From NCBI RefSeq assembly GCF_030272615.1, contig NC_081413.1:332294302-332358301 (forward strand): a DNA stretch of 64,000 bases. Reading direction: 5' to 3'. Positions 1 through 10,083 of this stretch are shown piece by piece; within the stretch, counting starts at the first letter, position 1; each line of letters begins with the position of its first letter. The notes beneath the pieces were generated by a model. That model did not search any database. It was not told the origin of the DNA and was given only the letters and a program-made list of their open reading frames with translations. The position numbers and the translations under genes were made by a program. The DNA comes from Cryptomeria japonica (Eukaryota > Streptophyta > Pinopsida > Cupressales > Cupressaceae).

Positions 1-334
1 ACTGCTTAAAATTGTATTGTTGTTTCAGTCCATTAGTTTTGTCGTTTCATACCTACCCTTGTATTGTACAAGCTTGTTCAAAAGAGAACATTTTGTCATT
101 TGAGGGCTTCATTTGTGTTGTATCAGAGTCTTTTGTCATCCTATACCCAGTCCTGGCTCATACGAGTTTCTGCCTCTACGGTGTTATGTCGTTTGAAAAA
201 CAGTGAGCATTTTTTAGGGTTCAAACTTGAAAAATTGATTTTGCAATTGACTGTTTTGGATTTGCGTGATGTTTTACTTGTCTTATAGCATAATTTGAAA
301 TGTTTTCTAATGATCTATTGTTTGATTCTTGCAG
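1..334 (+). other. Possible 5' UTR intron of the antisense PMD gene
   Basis: This T-rich stretch has no credible coding sequence. It ends with a pyrimidine-rich run and TTGCAG at 329-334, a good 3' splice-acceptor shape, just before the PMD-like reading frame. I read it as an intron or untranslated leader of that gene. The donor would lie outside the window. No splice evidence is available. Confidence 0.3.
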
Positions 335-2202
335 GTTTGACTACCTCACGTTCTTTTCGGATGTGTCTATCCACCGACTATGACATGAGTTCATGAGTTA
401 TCTGATATAGACAAAGCACATATTGATTTGTGCGGATTGACTCACCTTTTACAGATGCCAGATATCCATGTGAATCATAGGATGCTCACCGCACTTGTTG
501 AGAGATTCCATTTTGAGCATAACGCGTTTCATTTGCCATTTGGGAAGACGACTATCACTCCTAAGGATGTATATAGGATTCTCTGGATTCCATTCGATGG
601 GGATAAGGTGGATTATGATTCAGCATAGCATCCTGGCCCACTAGCTCTGAGGCAAGTATTTCATGATGCAGACATTCTTACACGATCTATCAGCTGGGAT
701 GACATGATGGCTAGGTACAGTGAGCAGTTTCCACTGGCATGCATCTTAGCAGGATTCATCGGTTGTTTCCTTATGCCAAATAGGGGATATCAGGGTTTCT
801 TATGCGACTGGGGCAGGATGCTAGAGAGGCTTGTGGAGCACCCTCAGAGATTAGGATGGGGTTCTTGTATTCTGGCACACATGTATCGTGAGATGCATGA
901 GGTGGTTTACCGAGAGGGGAAGAGTATGGTTGCAGAGGTTTTGATATTACAAGTATGGGCCTGGGAACACCTCCTAGTTTGTAGATCGATTGTGGATGAT
1001 GCCAGAGATCCACAACAACCTATCGTATGCAGGATACTTTGGATATGTTACTCAGCCCCATCTAGGCAAGACAGAGTATTGGAGACAGCAGCTAGATGAT
1101 CTTATAGTTGTCATATGGAGACCTTATAGGGGTCTTGAGCCTTGGGATGACTGGAGAGTTGTGCGTAGAGACTTATTTATGACCCGGCCTCTCATTGGCA
1201 CATCAATGACAATGGTCGAGTGGTTTGTGGTTACTCGAGTGATGAGGCAGTATGGTCGGCCTCAGGGGATCTCGAAGGAGTTTACTACATATTTGCATTA
1301 TGCAGACGAGGAGAGATAGGGATGGGGCTCTAGGTTATCATATGCCTTGGGCATGCAGGAGTTGACTGGGTTGCAGTGGCTTAGGTGGGACTATTTAGAG
1401 GATATTGAAGATGCAGGGGTATTTCCCCAGTATAGGGATTGGTTCCAGCAGCATCCATTCCCTAGATTCACAGATCCGGCAAAGCAGGCACCTCTTATAG
1501 AGGATATTGAGGATGATGCCCCTACGCAAGCACAGGGATAGGGACAGAGCGTCGAGGCTCCAAGGTGAGTAGGTGGTGATCCTAGTGCTAGCAGCAGCAG
1601 GGTACCAGCTGGTGGTAGGCAGTAGTAGAGAGGAGAGGGTGGATCCCTAGGGGTTGTTGGTGTTAGACTGAGTGGAGCTAGGGTACCAGAGGGTGGAGGT
1701 GAGGAGGAGCACGTATCTCCCAGGTAGGTGAGACAGAGAAGAGATGAGCAGGGGGAGTCGGAGGTGGAGATGGAGGTGGCGATGGAGGTGAAGAGCCTGC
1801 GAGGGAGAAAGGGGCGGATGCAGCATGGTCGATGAGAGCATGTTTCGCAGGTCTGCAGTCACAATTGACAGTGGCACAGACACAACTGGCAGAGCGAGAC
1901 TGACAGCTGGTAGAACTTAGAGCAGAGAGAGATCATCAGTTAGTGGAGCTCACGGAAGAGTGTGATTGTCAGGTCACAGAGCTGAGCACAGAGTGAGACA
2001 CTTTGCAGTAGGAGGTTCTCCATCAGACCAGTCAACCTATTATGTTGTAGCTTATAGCGTAGCAGTTCCATTAGCGCAGCAGGTTGTACCCTACTCACAG
2101 TACATGGCACGGTCTGAGGGAGCTCAGGCACCTCGTCAGGACCCTGTTCAGCAGGCTCCGCCTCCTCCACCACCTAGCAATGAGGGAGAGGTAGAGAGCT
2201 AG
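335..2202 (+). pseudogene. Decayed plant mobile domain (PMD) protein gene, antisense to Gypsy-1
   Basis: The reading frame from about 390 encodes ELSDIDKAHIDLCGLTHLL, followed by ALVERFHFEHNAFHLPFG and TTITPKDVYRILWIPFDG. This is the usual N-terminal pattern of the PMD (aminotransferase-like) family. Later blocks at 704-1099 (FPLACILAGFIGCFL), 990-1319 (VIWRPYRGLEPWDDW, MVEWFVVTRVMRQYGRP) and 1347-1541 continue the domain in changing frames, so at least two frameshifts and several stops break it. The 3' third (about 1550-2202) is rich in Gly, Arg, Glu and Gln and carries short heptad-like repeats such as LAERD and LVELRAERD, then a proline-rich tail. PMD proteins occur both as host silencing factors (MAIN, MAIL1) and inside transposons. 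Placed downstream of and antisense to the gypsy pol, this one looks element-borne. I cannot assign a molecular activity. Confidence 0.6.
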
Positions 2203-3480
2203 ATTTTTTTTGTGTAGCTCTTAGATTTTTTGTAGACACACCCATTTTTTTGTAGCCCTTACGATTCTTGCTTCGATGGGAGTTTGTATATGTCAGTTGA
2301 CATTATTTTGTACCCTGAGACTTTATCATTATATATACAAGACCTTGATTTGACTTCATTGTACTTGTGTCGATCGATTATGAGATGTCTTTCTATATGC
2401 TTTATTCTATATGTATGCATATCTTTTTAGTATGGATGTAATGCAAATGAATATGGATGTTTATTTTTTGTTTCTTTTCATATACAAATAAAATGAATGA
2501 AAATGAGTGATAATGAAATGTATGAATCTATATAAAATGCTTATGTATGCAGCTAACATCTCAATACACAAGTACTCGATCGGAGAAATGATGAAAAAGA
2601 AACCACTTAGCTAAAAAATGATGATGCTTTCAACTCTCATTCAGAAGATAAAGAGATCATTGTTACCATACCGAAATCACTCTAAATTCACAAAATACAT
2701 AATGAAATGCAAAATGAGATGCAAAATGAAATGCAACGTAAACCTAGTCACTGGATTTGAAATGCTTAAGTTTCATTACTAAGCGTTAATAAACATAGCA
2801 GGCATATTAGAGTTCCTTTCTTTTCATGTGCAATATTAATTATCTTGTCCACAATGACCCTTTTTTCATTCATATCTTTGGACAGATTTCACAGGGACCC
2901 GGATTGCATAATAAAGAAATTCCCTTAAAACAAACAAAGAAATGATGTGAACCTCCCTGTAGCATACAAATAAGCAGAGTCGAGGTATGTGCGGCAATTT
3001 TACCTTGATGTGAAGTCACTTGTCATAGACACCTAGCTGATTAGATGTTCCCAGATCATCAGAATCATTCCTACAAGTAGAAAACAAAGAAAGTATTATG
3101 CCCCCAATCCTTGCTCCTCTTAGTCAAGATAGACTTCTTTGAGTTACTCAGAGGGATAATAATTGAAAACCAATATAAAAGACAACACACAAAGAAAGAT
3201 TTCATGCATAGCTCAAACTATTTAGTGATTATTTTTAGTAATGTTGTTTGCTTGTGTACTTAGTGATAAAACTCTTCAGTAGTCAGGAGACAAGTGACTG
3301 ACTCAGAGTGGATGACTAGGTTTCACTGAAATAAAGTTGACTTGGTTGATACTGCTTAGGACATGTAATGTGCTCTGTCAATTAACCTAAGACTAGGACA
3401 TTAATGAGTTTCAAGCCATGAGGGTTCCAATGAACCAGGATGTCACAAAACTCACTAAAATATGTACAAGCGAAAGCAAT
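2203..3480. other. Non-coding stretch between PMD relic and Gypsy-1 integrase
   Basis: I see no supportable gene. The first 150 bases (T-rich, with TTTGTAG repeated) may be the 3' UTR of the PMD gene. At 2703-2740 a short repeat of AAATGCAAAATG occurs. C-rich spots such as TGCCCCCAATCC near 3098 could be the complement of a gypsy polypurine tract, but no LTR edge next to it could be found. Confidence 0.4.
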
Positions 3481-3638
3481 TATGCATGAAAGCGGGAAAT
3501 GTCAACGTTGCGTTGATAGATGGAGCGCTTGAGTAAAAGAGGCACCTGTTTCCCAGGTTTTCACCTGCTTGGCAAAGATCTCTTTTTTTATTACCAAGGT
3601 GCCTGTTTACCAGGTTTTTGCCAAGGCATTTTCTCTCT

Positions 3639-3697
3639 TTTTCCTTTTTTTTTTCTTTTTTTCTTTTTCTCTTTTTTTTTTTTCTTCGGGACTTTTT
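3639..3697. repeat. Pyrimidine tract (polypurine on minus strand)
   Basis: About 60 bases are almost only T and C on the plus strand, so A and G on the minus strand. It lies just downstream (minus sense) of the integrase C-terminus. Just left of it, at about 3541-3635, two related copies of a GGCACCTGTTT-type block (GGCACCTGTTTCCCAGG and GGTGCCTGTTTACCAGG) lie about 55 bases apart. Confidence 0.6.
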
Positions 3698-3734
3698 ATG
3701 ATTTTTATGATTTTTTTCAGGACATTTTTTCAGA

Positions 3735-4015
3735 TGTATAGGTTGCTGAAGTAGAGAATGCTAAGTGAAAAATTTCTTCAAGTGGATGGTGTTGATCGGT
3801 TCACGAAATGTTCTCCTTCCAATGTTGAGAGTTGATAGGCACCAGAGCCAAAGACTGTAGTAACGATGTAGGGACCCAGCCAGTTGGGTTCAAACTTCCC
3901 TTTGTTGTCTCGAAATTGTTGATTTTTAGGATTTTCTCTTAGAACTAGGTCACCAACCTGAAATTCTCATTGTCAAAACTTCTTGTTATATCCTCTAGAC
4001 ATTCTTTTTTGATAC
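3735..4015 (-). pseudogene. Gypsy-1 integrase C-terminal end (part separated by Copia-1)
   Basis: The minus-strand translation gives RMSRGYNKKF, a stop, then FQVGDLVLRENPKNQ and GKFEPNWLGPYIVTTVF and GAYQLSTLEGE. This is the chromatin/DNA-binding tail typical of plant gypsy integrases (GDLVLR ... KF.PNW.GPY.V). Removing Copia-1 and one ACTCT copy joins it in frame to the piece at 11619 onward, through HLRVYQKRMSRG. It is broken by a TGA soon after RGYNKKF and by later changes. In the intact protein this region binds DNA non-specifically and helps integration. Confidence 0.85.
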
Positions 4016-4020
4016 ACTCT
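4016..4020. repeat. Target site duplication of Copia-1, left copy (ACTCT)
   Basis: ACTCT stands directly before the LTR start TGTTGGCATT and is repeated exactly at 11614-11618 after the other LTR end. Five base pairs is the usual copia duplication size. Confidence 0.95.
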
Positions 4021-5549
4021 TGTTGGCATTATAACAGACAAGGAGAGATTGTTGGCATTTCATTAAGGATATTGAGAAGGTTGTTGATGATTATGGATAT
4101 AACTGATTAAGGATGTTTACTGTCTTAATATTATTATTTTGTCATTGATGTCAAGAAATTGATTTTCTAATTCAGTATGATGTTGCCATATCTTGAGAAG
4201 TATGATTTGATGAGTATAAAAATGTCGGTAAAAGACATAGAAAGAATATGATGAATAAGGGGAGAAATAAGTTATTCAATGGGCAACTATTACCGAGTTA
4301 GACAATGATGAGATCATGATGTTTAGATTGTTTCGATATCATACATATGTTATTGATTGTAAGGTTAATACTATACTATGTTACCAAGCAAAGAACCTAG
4401 TCGGTAAACCCTAAGGAACCTAGTCAGTAAACCCTAAGGTTATCGCTATCGGTTAATGAAGGCAAAATGTCTACCGAGTGAAGTTTAGTATTTACCGAGC
4501 TGCAACCGAGTAATAACAGAATGCATTAAATGATTACATGCATTATTTAATGAAGGAAGCTGATGAGTTGGCTATGATTAAATGATTGGTATGCCGTAAA
4601 TGAAGTTTGTTAAAGAATCTATGGCAAAGGAAAATCAGCAGGAAGATCTACAGCTCAGATTGAACCGCAATACCCTAGCACAAGTTCCAAGAAATGTATG
4701 CAAGTTCCAAGATGGGGTAAAACATTTTCAGATCGAAGGATACATTGAACCTGGTCAAAGTCTGAAGATCTGATGGCTATGATTGATCATGGGAAATGTG
4801 ATCAAGGAGATTAAGAAGTTAGCTATTGTTTATAAATAAGGAACTGTTGATAAACAATGTATGCGGGCAAGTGTATGCACAGGGATGCTACATAGTGATT
4901 ATCAAGCACTGAAGCTTGAAGATGTATTTTGAATAACAGAGTATAGAGCCCAGCAGATGGACAAGATTAGTTCTATGTCTATATTGTATTGAGAAAATAA
5001 GAATCTGCTTTAGCATTTTAGATGTGAAGTTGCAGATAGATTTTTATTATTGTTATTTTGTAAAGCGACAGAAAATCTCTTAACCGAGTGGACTTAACAG
5101 TCTTATTTGTAAAACCCTCTAGCAAGTTGACATTCTGATTGAGTGTTTGAAATCCTTTAACAAGGTCACTTCTAACAAGGTGAAGATCCTAACAGATCTG
5201 AGGGAAATCCCTTAACCGGGTCACATCTAGCAATGTGTTTGTAATCTTTAACAGGATTTGCTTTTAACCGAGCATACTCTAGAAGAGTATATTTCTTAGT
5301 GGGTTCGAAATCCCATAGTGGTTTTTCCCTATTTGGGTTTCCACGTTAAATCTGGTGTTAAGAGTGTTATGATGTTCATATGCTTTTGAGTTTGCATGTT
5401 TAGTAGTTCAGGTTTTATTACTGAAGTATATGTTCCCGAGGTTGAATCTATTGTTTTTTATGGAATATTAAGTTTGTATGATTCACCCCCCCCCCCTCTC
5501 ATCTTATTAGCTTGGCATCTATACTTAACATTAAGTATCAGGACTATCA
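4021..5549 (+). repeat. Copia-1 5' LTR
   Basis: It starts TGTTGGCATT and ends GGACTATCA (TG...CA) and matches 10084-11613 along its full length. A TATA box candidate TATAAATA is at 4831. Near 5090-5280 it carries many short units of the type CTAACAAGG or TTAACCGGG. A poly-C tract follows ATTCA at about 5482-5497. The terminal ten bases TGTTGGCATT recur at 4050-4059, preceded by AGGAGAGAT, which mimics the polypurine tract and LTR junction. Confidence 0.93.
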
Positions 5550-5551
5550 AT

Positions 5552-5563
5552 TGGTATCAAAGC
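5552..5563 (+). promoter_or_regulatory. Copia-1 primer binding site (initiator tRNA-Met type)
   Basis: TGGTATCAAAGC lies two bases after the LTR end. The standard plant copia primer site complementary to the 3' end of initiator tRNA-Met is TGGTATCAGAGC, one base different. Confidence 0.9.
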
Positions 5564-5564
5564 A

Positions 5565-6542
5565 TTGGACTCTGGAGGAAAATGTTTAAAGGTACTTGAG
5601 GCAAAAGATCCAAAGATGTATAAGAGGGATGCACTGAAGCTAAACAAGTCAAGTTTCTCTACATGGCAGAAAAGGATGAAGTTGCACCTATCAAGAGTTG
5701 GAGAATATGTTGTATATTATTTGGAGAATGATTTCATCACACCGAGTACCTATCCATTGACAATGGAAGAGATAAAGGCAAAGCAAGAACATATCCAAGC
5801 AATGATTGAAATAACATCTGCATTGACCGATTTAGAGTTTAATGATCTAGAAGGCTACAATGATGCAAAGGCGATGTGGGACAAGCTCATATCTGTGTAT
5901 GGTGGTGATGAACATGTTCAAAGAGAAAAAGTGGATAGTCTAAGAGGACTACTTGAATCTATGAGGATGAATGAAGGTGAGAACATTACCCAGTACAATA
6001 CAAAACTAAAGGAGATTGTCAATCAAATCAAAGGAGCAGGTGGAACCATTGAAGAAAAGGATATAACAAGTAAGTTGTTAAGAACCCTTCTACCAGCTTA
6101 TGCAATCCAAGTCTCTGCAATCAATGAATTAAGGTCTCTACCTAATATGCCAGTTTCCTTAGATGCTACTATTGGTAAGCTACATGCATTTGAGTTGAGT
6201 AACTTTGATAACAGTGGGTCTTCGGTAAATAAAGTTGAATCTGCATTTAGTTCTTTTCATCTTGATGAATCTAATGATTACAATGAAAGAAAGTAGAAGT
6301 ACTCTGAAGGAGATCACAGTGGAGCAAGTGAAAGATTTTGCAAGAACATGGAGGAAGTACAAAAACTGTATGAGGAAATCAAAAAGCAAGAAGAGTTTGA
6401 AGCACTATTAGCCAGAAGGTTACCGAGAGGCAAAGGTAAGTATAAAGGAAAACTACCTTTGAAATGTTTCAATTGTGATAAGATAGGACATATGGCTTCT
6501 AACTGTCCTGACAAAGATTCTACTGAAAAGAGAGATTACTGA
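5565..6542 (+). pseudogene. gag: Copia-1 gag (UBN2-type capsid and zinc knuckle)
   Basis: The ORF starts ATG at 5565, just after the primer site. Residues 20-240 match the copia-type Gag pattern (LNKSSFSTWQKRMKLHL, AMWDKLISVYGGDEHV, LLRTLLPAYAIQVSAI). A CCHC zinc knuckle CFNCDKIGHMASNC is at 6465-6506, after a basic RLPRGKGKYKGK stretch. Gag would form the particle and package the RNA through the knuckle. In-frame stops at 6294 (TAG) and 6540 (TGA) cut it before and after the knuckle, so only a truncated capsid could be made without readthrough. Confidence 0.9.
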
Positions 6543-8120
6543 GATGACAATTAGAAAGATAATCATTACAGAGGACACCGAGACTTCAGAAGAAGAGATA
6601 GAAAGACATGCTTAATAGTCGATGAGGAATCCAATGATGATAAATCGGATGAAACTGATACAGAGGAAGTAGTTTATGTGGCTATCAAAGATGGATTAGA
6701 TGAAGAAAGGTATGAAGAAAAAGCCCTAATATCTCACATAAATACTAATGATTCTTGGATCATAGATACTGGATGCTCACATCACATGACAGGTGATAAA
6801 CACAAGTTTGTTATGTTAGAAGATTATGATGGAGGCTATGTAAGATTTGGTAATGATGCACCATGCCCGGTAAAAGGTAAAGGATCCATAACACTTCTTG
6901 ACAGTGGAAAGTGCAATGATGTTTATTGGGTTGAAGGTTTGAAATACAATTTGTTGAGTGTAGCACAGCTAAACAATACAGGATACCGAATAGAATTTCA
7001 GAAAGGAATTGTCAAAGTTCATGACAAGAATGGAAAGTTAGCTGCTACCGGGACACAAACAAAAGGTAATACATTTCATCTTGACTCAACTCGGAATAAG
7101 TGTCTATATGCAAAGATAGATGATACCTGGTTATGGCATAAAAGGTTTTGTCATGTAAATTTTGATAATCTGATCAAAATAAGTGAGAAGCACCGAGTAA
7201 GAGGTCTACTGAGTCTTGAAAAACCTGAGAATGCTATGTGTCGAGGATGCCAGATGGGTAAAATGACAAGATCAAGCTTTACAAATAATTATTACACTTC
7301 TAAAGGAATTTTAGATCTTGTGCACACTAATCTTTGTGGTCCTATGAAAGTTCAAAGTTATTATGGTGATAAATATTTCATATTATTTGTGGATGATTAC
7401 TCAAGGATGATGTCAGTTGTGTTTCTAAAAGAAAAATCAGAAGCTTTTCAAATGTTTAATTGGTACAAGGCAAGAGTTGAAAATGAAACAGGAAGACAAC
7501 TGAAATGTCTTAGATCAGATAGAGGAGGAGAGTTCGTATCTGATGAGTTCAACTTATTCTGCAATGATCATGGTATTAAAAGACAAGTCTCTGCATCGAG
7601 AACTCCACAACAAAATGGAATTGTTGAGAGAAGAAACAGATCTATTGTGGATTGTGCCAGAACCCTGATGATTGAAAAGAAAGTGCCACAAACATTTTGG
7701 AGAGAAGCAATAAGCACAGTAGTTTACACCCTGAACCGAGTACAACTGAAGAAAGGAACTTTGAAGACACCATATGAAATCTGGTATGACAAGAAACCTA
7801 ATGTAAGTTATTTCAAAATATTTGGAAGTAGATTCTATGTACACAAGGATGATAGAAATGGCAAGTTTGATCATAAAAGTGATGAAGGAAACTCCAAAGA
7901 ACCAGAAGATTATGATGAATTTGTCTATGTTCAACTGACAAGTCTTACCGAGAGAACTGTTGAAGGAAATGAAGAGAATATTCAGTTACCAAGTGATGAA
8001 GAAGATCATACAGAGCCTACCAAGCCTATATTAGCCAAGTATGTTAGAAGACATCATGCATCAAGTCAGATTATAGGAGATAAGGATGATCTAGTGATGA
8101 CAAGGAATAAACTGAGATAG
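6543..8120 (+). pseudogene. pol: Copia-1 protease and integrase part of pol
   Basis: Same frame as gag. The aspartic protease shows WIIDTGCSHHMTGD with its catalytic Asp at 6765. The integrase zinc-binding part is LWHKRFCHVNFDNL ... CRGCQMGK. In the catalytic core the first Asp of the DDE triad is lost: HTNLCGP instead of HTDLCGP (AAT at 7329-7331). The second (LRSDRGGEF) and third (QNGIVERRNRS) are kept. After KSDEG the usual IFLGYS block is missing and sequence jumps to NSKEPEDYDEF, which suggests a small internal deletion near 7890. The ORF stops at 8118. Even without the stops this integrase should be inactive. Confidence 0.92.
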
Positions 8121-9677
8121 AACACATGTCTGATATCTGAATTTGAACCAAGAATAGTGAAAGAGGCATTTAACAGTGAAAATTGGATAAATGCTATGAC
8201 AGAAGAGATTGATCAAATCAAGAAGAATGACACATGGACACTGATCCCAAGACCGAAGGACCAAAATGTAATCGGTACAAAGTGGATTTTCAGAAACAAG
8301 TTGAATGAAAAAGGAGAGGTCATTTGAAATAAAGCTAGACTAGTTTGCAAAGGTTATGCTCAAGAAGAAGGAATTGATTATGGTGAAACTTTTGCACCTG
8401 TGGCTAGACTAGGAGTAATAACATTGTGTGCATATGTTGCTTACAAGAATTTCAAGGTATATCAAATGGATGTCAAATCTGCATTTCTGAATGGTATACT
8501 AGAAGAAGAAGTTTTTATTGAACAACCTAAAGGATTTGTTGAAAACAAGAATAAAGATCAGGTATGTAAATTGAACAAAGCTTTATATGGTTTGAAACAA
8601 GCACCTAGAGCATGGTATGAAAGATTGCACTTTTATTTGATCAAGATTGGTTTTATAAGAACAAGTGAAAACAGCAACATGTACATAAAGAATGATGAAA
8701 ATGGAATACTGATCTCAGCCATATTTGTTGATGATATTATATTTTGTGGAAATGACTCTCTATGTAAGAACTTTGGAAATGAAATGAGCAAAGAATTTGA
8801 GATGTCATTAATCGGTGAGATAAAGTATTTTATAGGTTTACAGATACTACAAATGAAAAATGAGATTTTCATTACTCAATCCAAGTACATAAAGGAAATC
8901 TTGAAGAAATTTGGAATGGAGGATTCAAAACCAGTAAGTACTCCTATGACTACCAACTGTAAATTATCAAAGAATGATGAATCTGCATCTGTTGATGAGA
9001 CACTTTACCGATCCATGATTGGAAAGTTACAATATGTTGTTCACAGCAGGCCAGATATAGCACATGCAGTAGGTATAGTTGCAAGATTCTCTACAGATCC
9101 TAAGGAAACACACATGACAGCAATCAAGAGAATTTTCAGATACTTGAAAGGCACTGAGGATTATGGCTTAGTATATCAGAAAGGAAATGACTTTGATTTA
9201 AAAGTTTATACTGATGCTGATTGGGCAGGCAATATTGATGACAGGAAAAGCACAAGTGGAGGAGCTTTCTTTTTAGGAGAAAGAGTAGTGAGTTGGCTTA
9301 GCAAGAAACAAGGATGTGTTTCATAGTCAACAATAGAAGCTGAATACGTTGCTGCAGCATTGAATTGTACCAACATAGCATGGATCAGACAATTGTTGGA
9401 AGGTATAAATGAGAAAGTTACCTAGCCAGTAACTATATTCTGTGACAATACTAGTGCCATTAACATTTCAAAGAATCATGTTATGCACTCTAAGACAAAG
9501 CACATCTCTATCAAATATCATTATCTTAGAGAAGAAGCTCAAGAGAAGAAAGTGGTGTTGGAGTATGTTAGCAGAAAGGAACAAATAGCAGATATCTTCA
9601 CCAAGCCACTGCCAAGGGACACTTTTGAGTATCTCAGAAGTAAGTTAGGGGTCCTACCCCTATCTTCTACTCACTGA
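8121..9677 (+). pseudogene. pol: Copia-1 reverse transcriptase and RNase H part of pol
   Basis: Same frame as gag and integrase. RT motifs are in order: WIFRNKLNEKGE (stop at 8325 where Arg of RNKARL is usual), [38 protein letters not shown] and the catalytic FVDDIIF near 8725. RNase H shows [19 protein letters not shown], then a TAG at 9324 in place of the usual Gln before STIEAEY, another TAG at 9423, and the end KHISIKYHYLREE ... ADIFTKPLP. The RT active site itself looks intact. The protein would copy element RNA into DNA. Stops at 8118, 8325, 9324 and 9423 disable it. Confidence 0.93.
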
Positions 9678-10083
9678 CCAAGTTCGGTGAAAGCATCAAT
9701 TTGATGACTCTACAGAATATCTTTTAGGAGTTGATGTTGATTTACTCACTTTAGGAGGTTTTCTAAAGGTGTGCAGGAAACAAATATAGGAAACAGGAAT
9801 TGAAGACATAAATGCTCTGACCGAGACTAAGTTGACACATAATAGCAGTAAATCACTTCATACAGGAAGAAATTATGTTTTAGTTCTTTACTTTTTGGCA
9901 TTGTTGTCAAAGGGGGAGAAGACTGAAGAAAAGCAAGACTGAAGAGAAAAGAAGAGAAGACTAATGTATGGGGGAGAATTCTGATGACAAGGGGAGAGAA
10001 TTTCAGCATTTCAGAATATCACAACAATCTGAATCAATTAGGTCAAATCAATTGGTTTTGCCATCAATGCCAAAGGGGGAGAT
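9678..10083 (+). promoter_or_regulatory. Copia-1 3' untranslated part with two polypurine tracts
   Basis: The primary polypurine tract AAAGGGGGAGAT (10072-10083) abuts the 3' LTR. A second, nearly identical one, TGTCAAAGGGGGAGAA, ends at 9920, about 160 bases upstream. Both follow a similar GGCATTG or CATCAATGCC phrase. The polypurine tract is the known primer for plus-strand DNA synthesis. The upstream copy may be a remnant of an older LTR edge or a second priming site (inference). Confidence 0.8.

Noticed and set aside
3520-3754. Plus-strand Phe-rich ORFs that look like a membrane peptide
   Set aside because: They come from the T-rich tract next to the gypsy integrase end. No other support.
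5552-5563. Possible tRNA genes around the tRNA-complementary words
   Set aside because: Only the 12-18 bases that pair with tRNA 3' ends are present, at LTR edges. These are primer sites, not tRNA genes.
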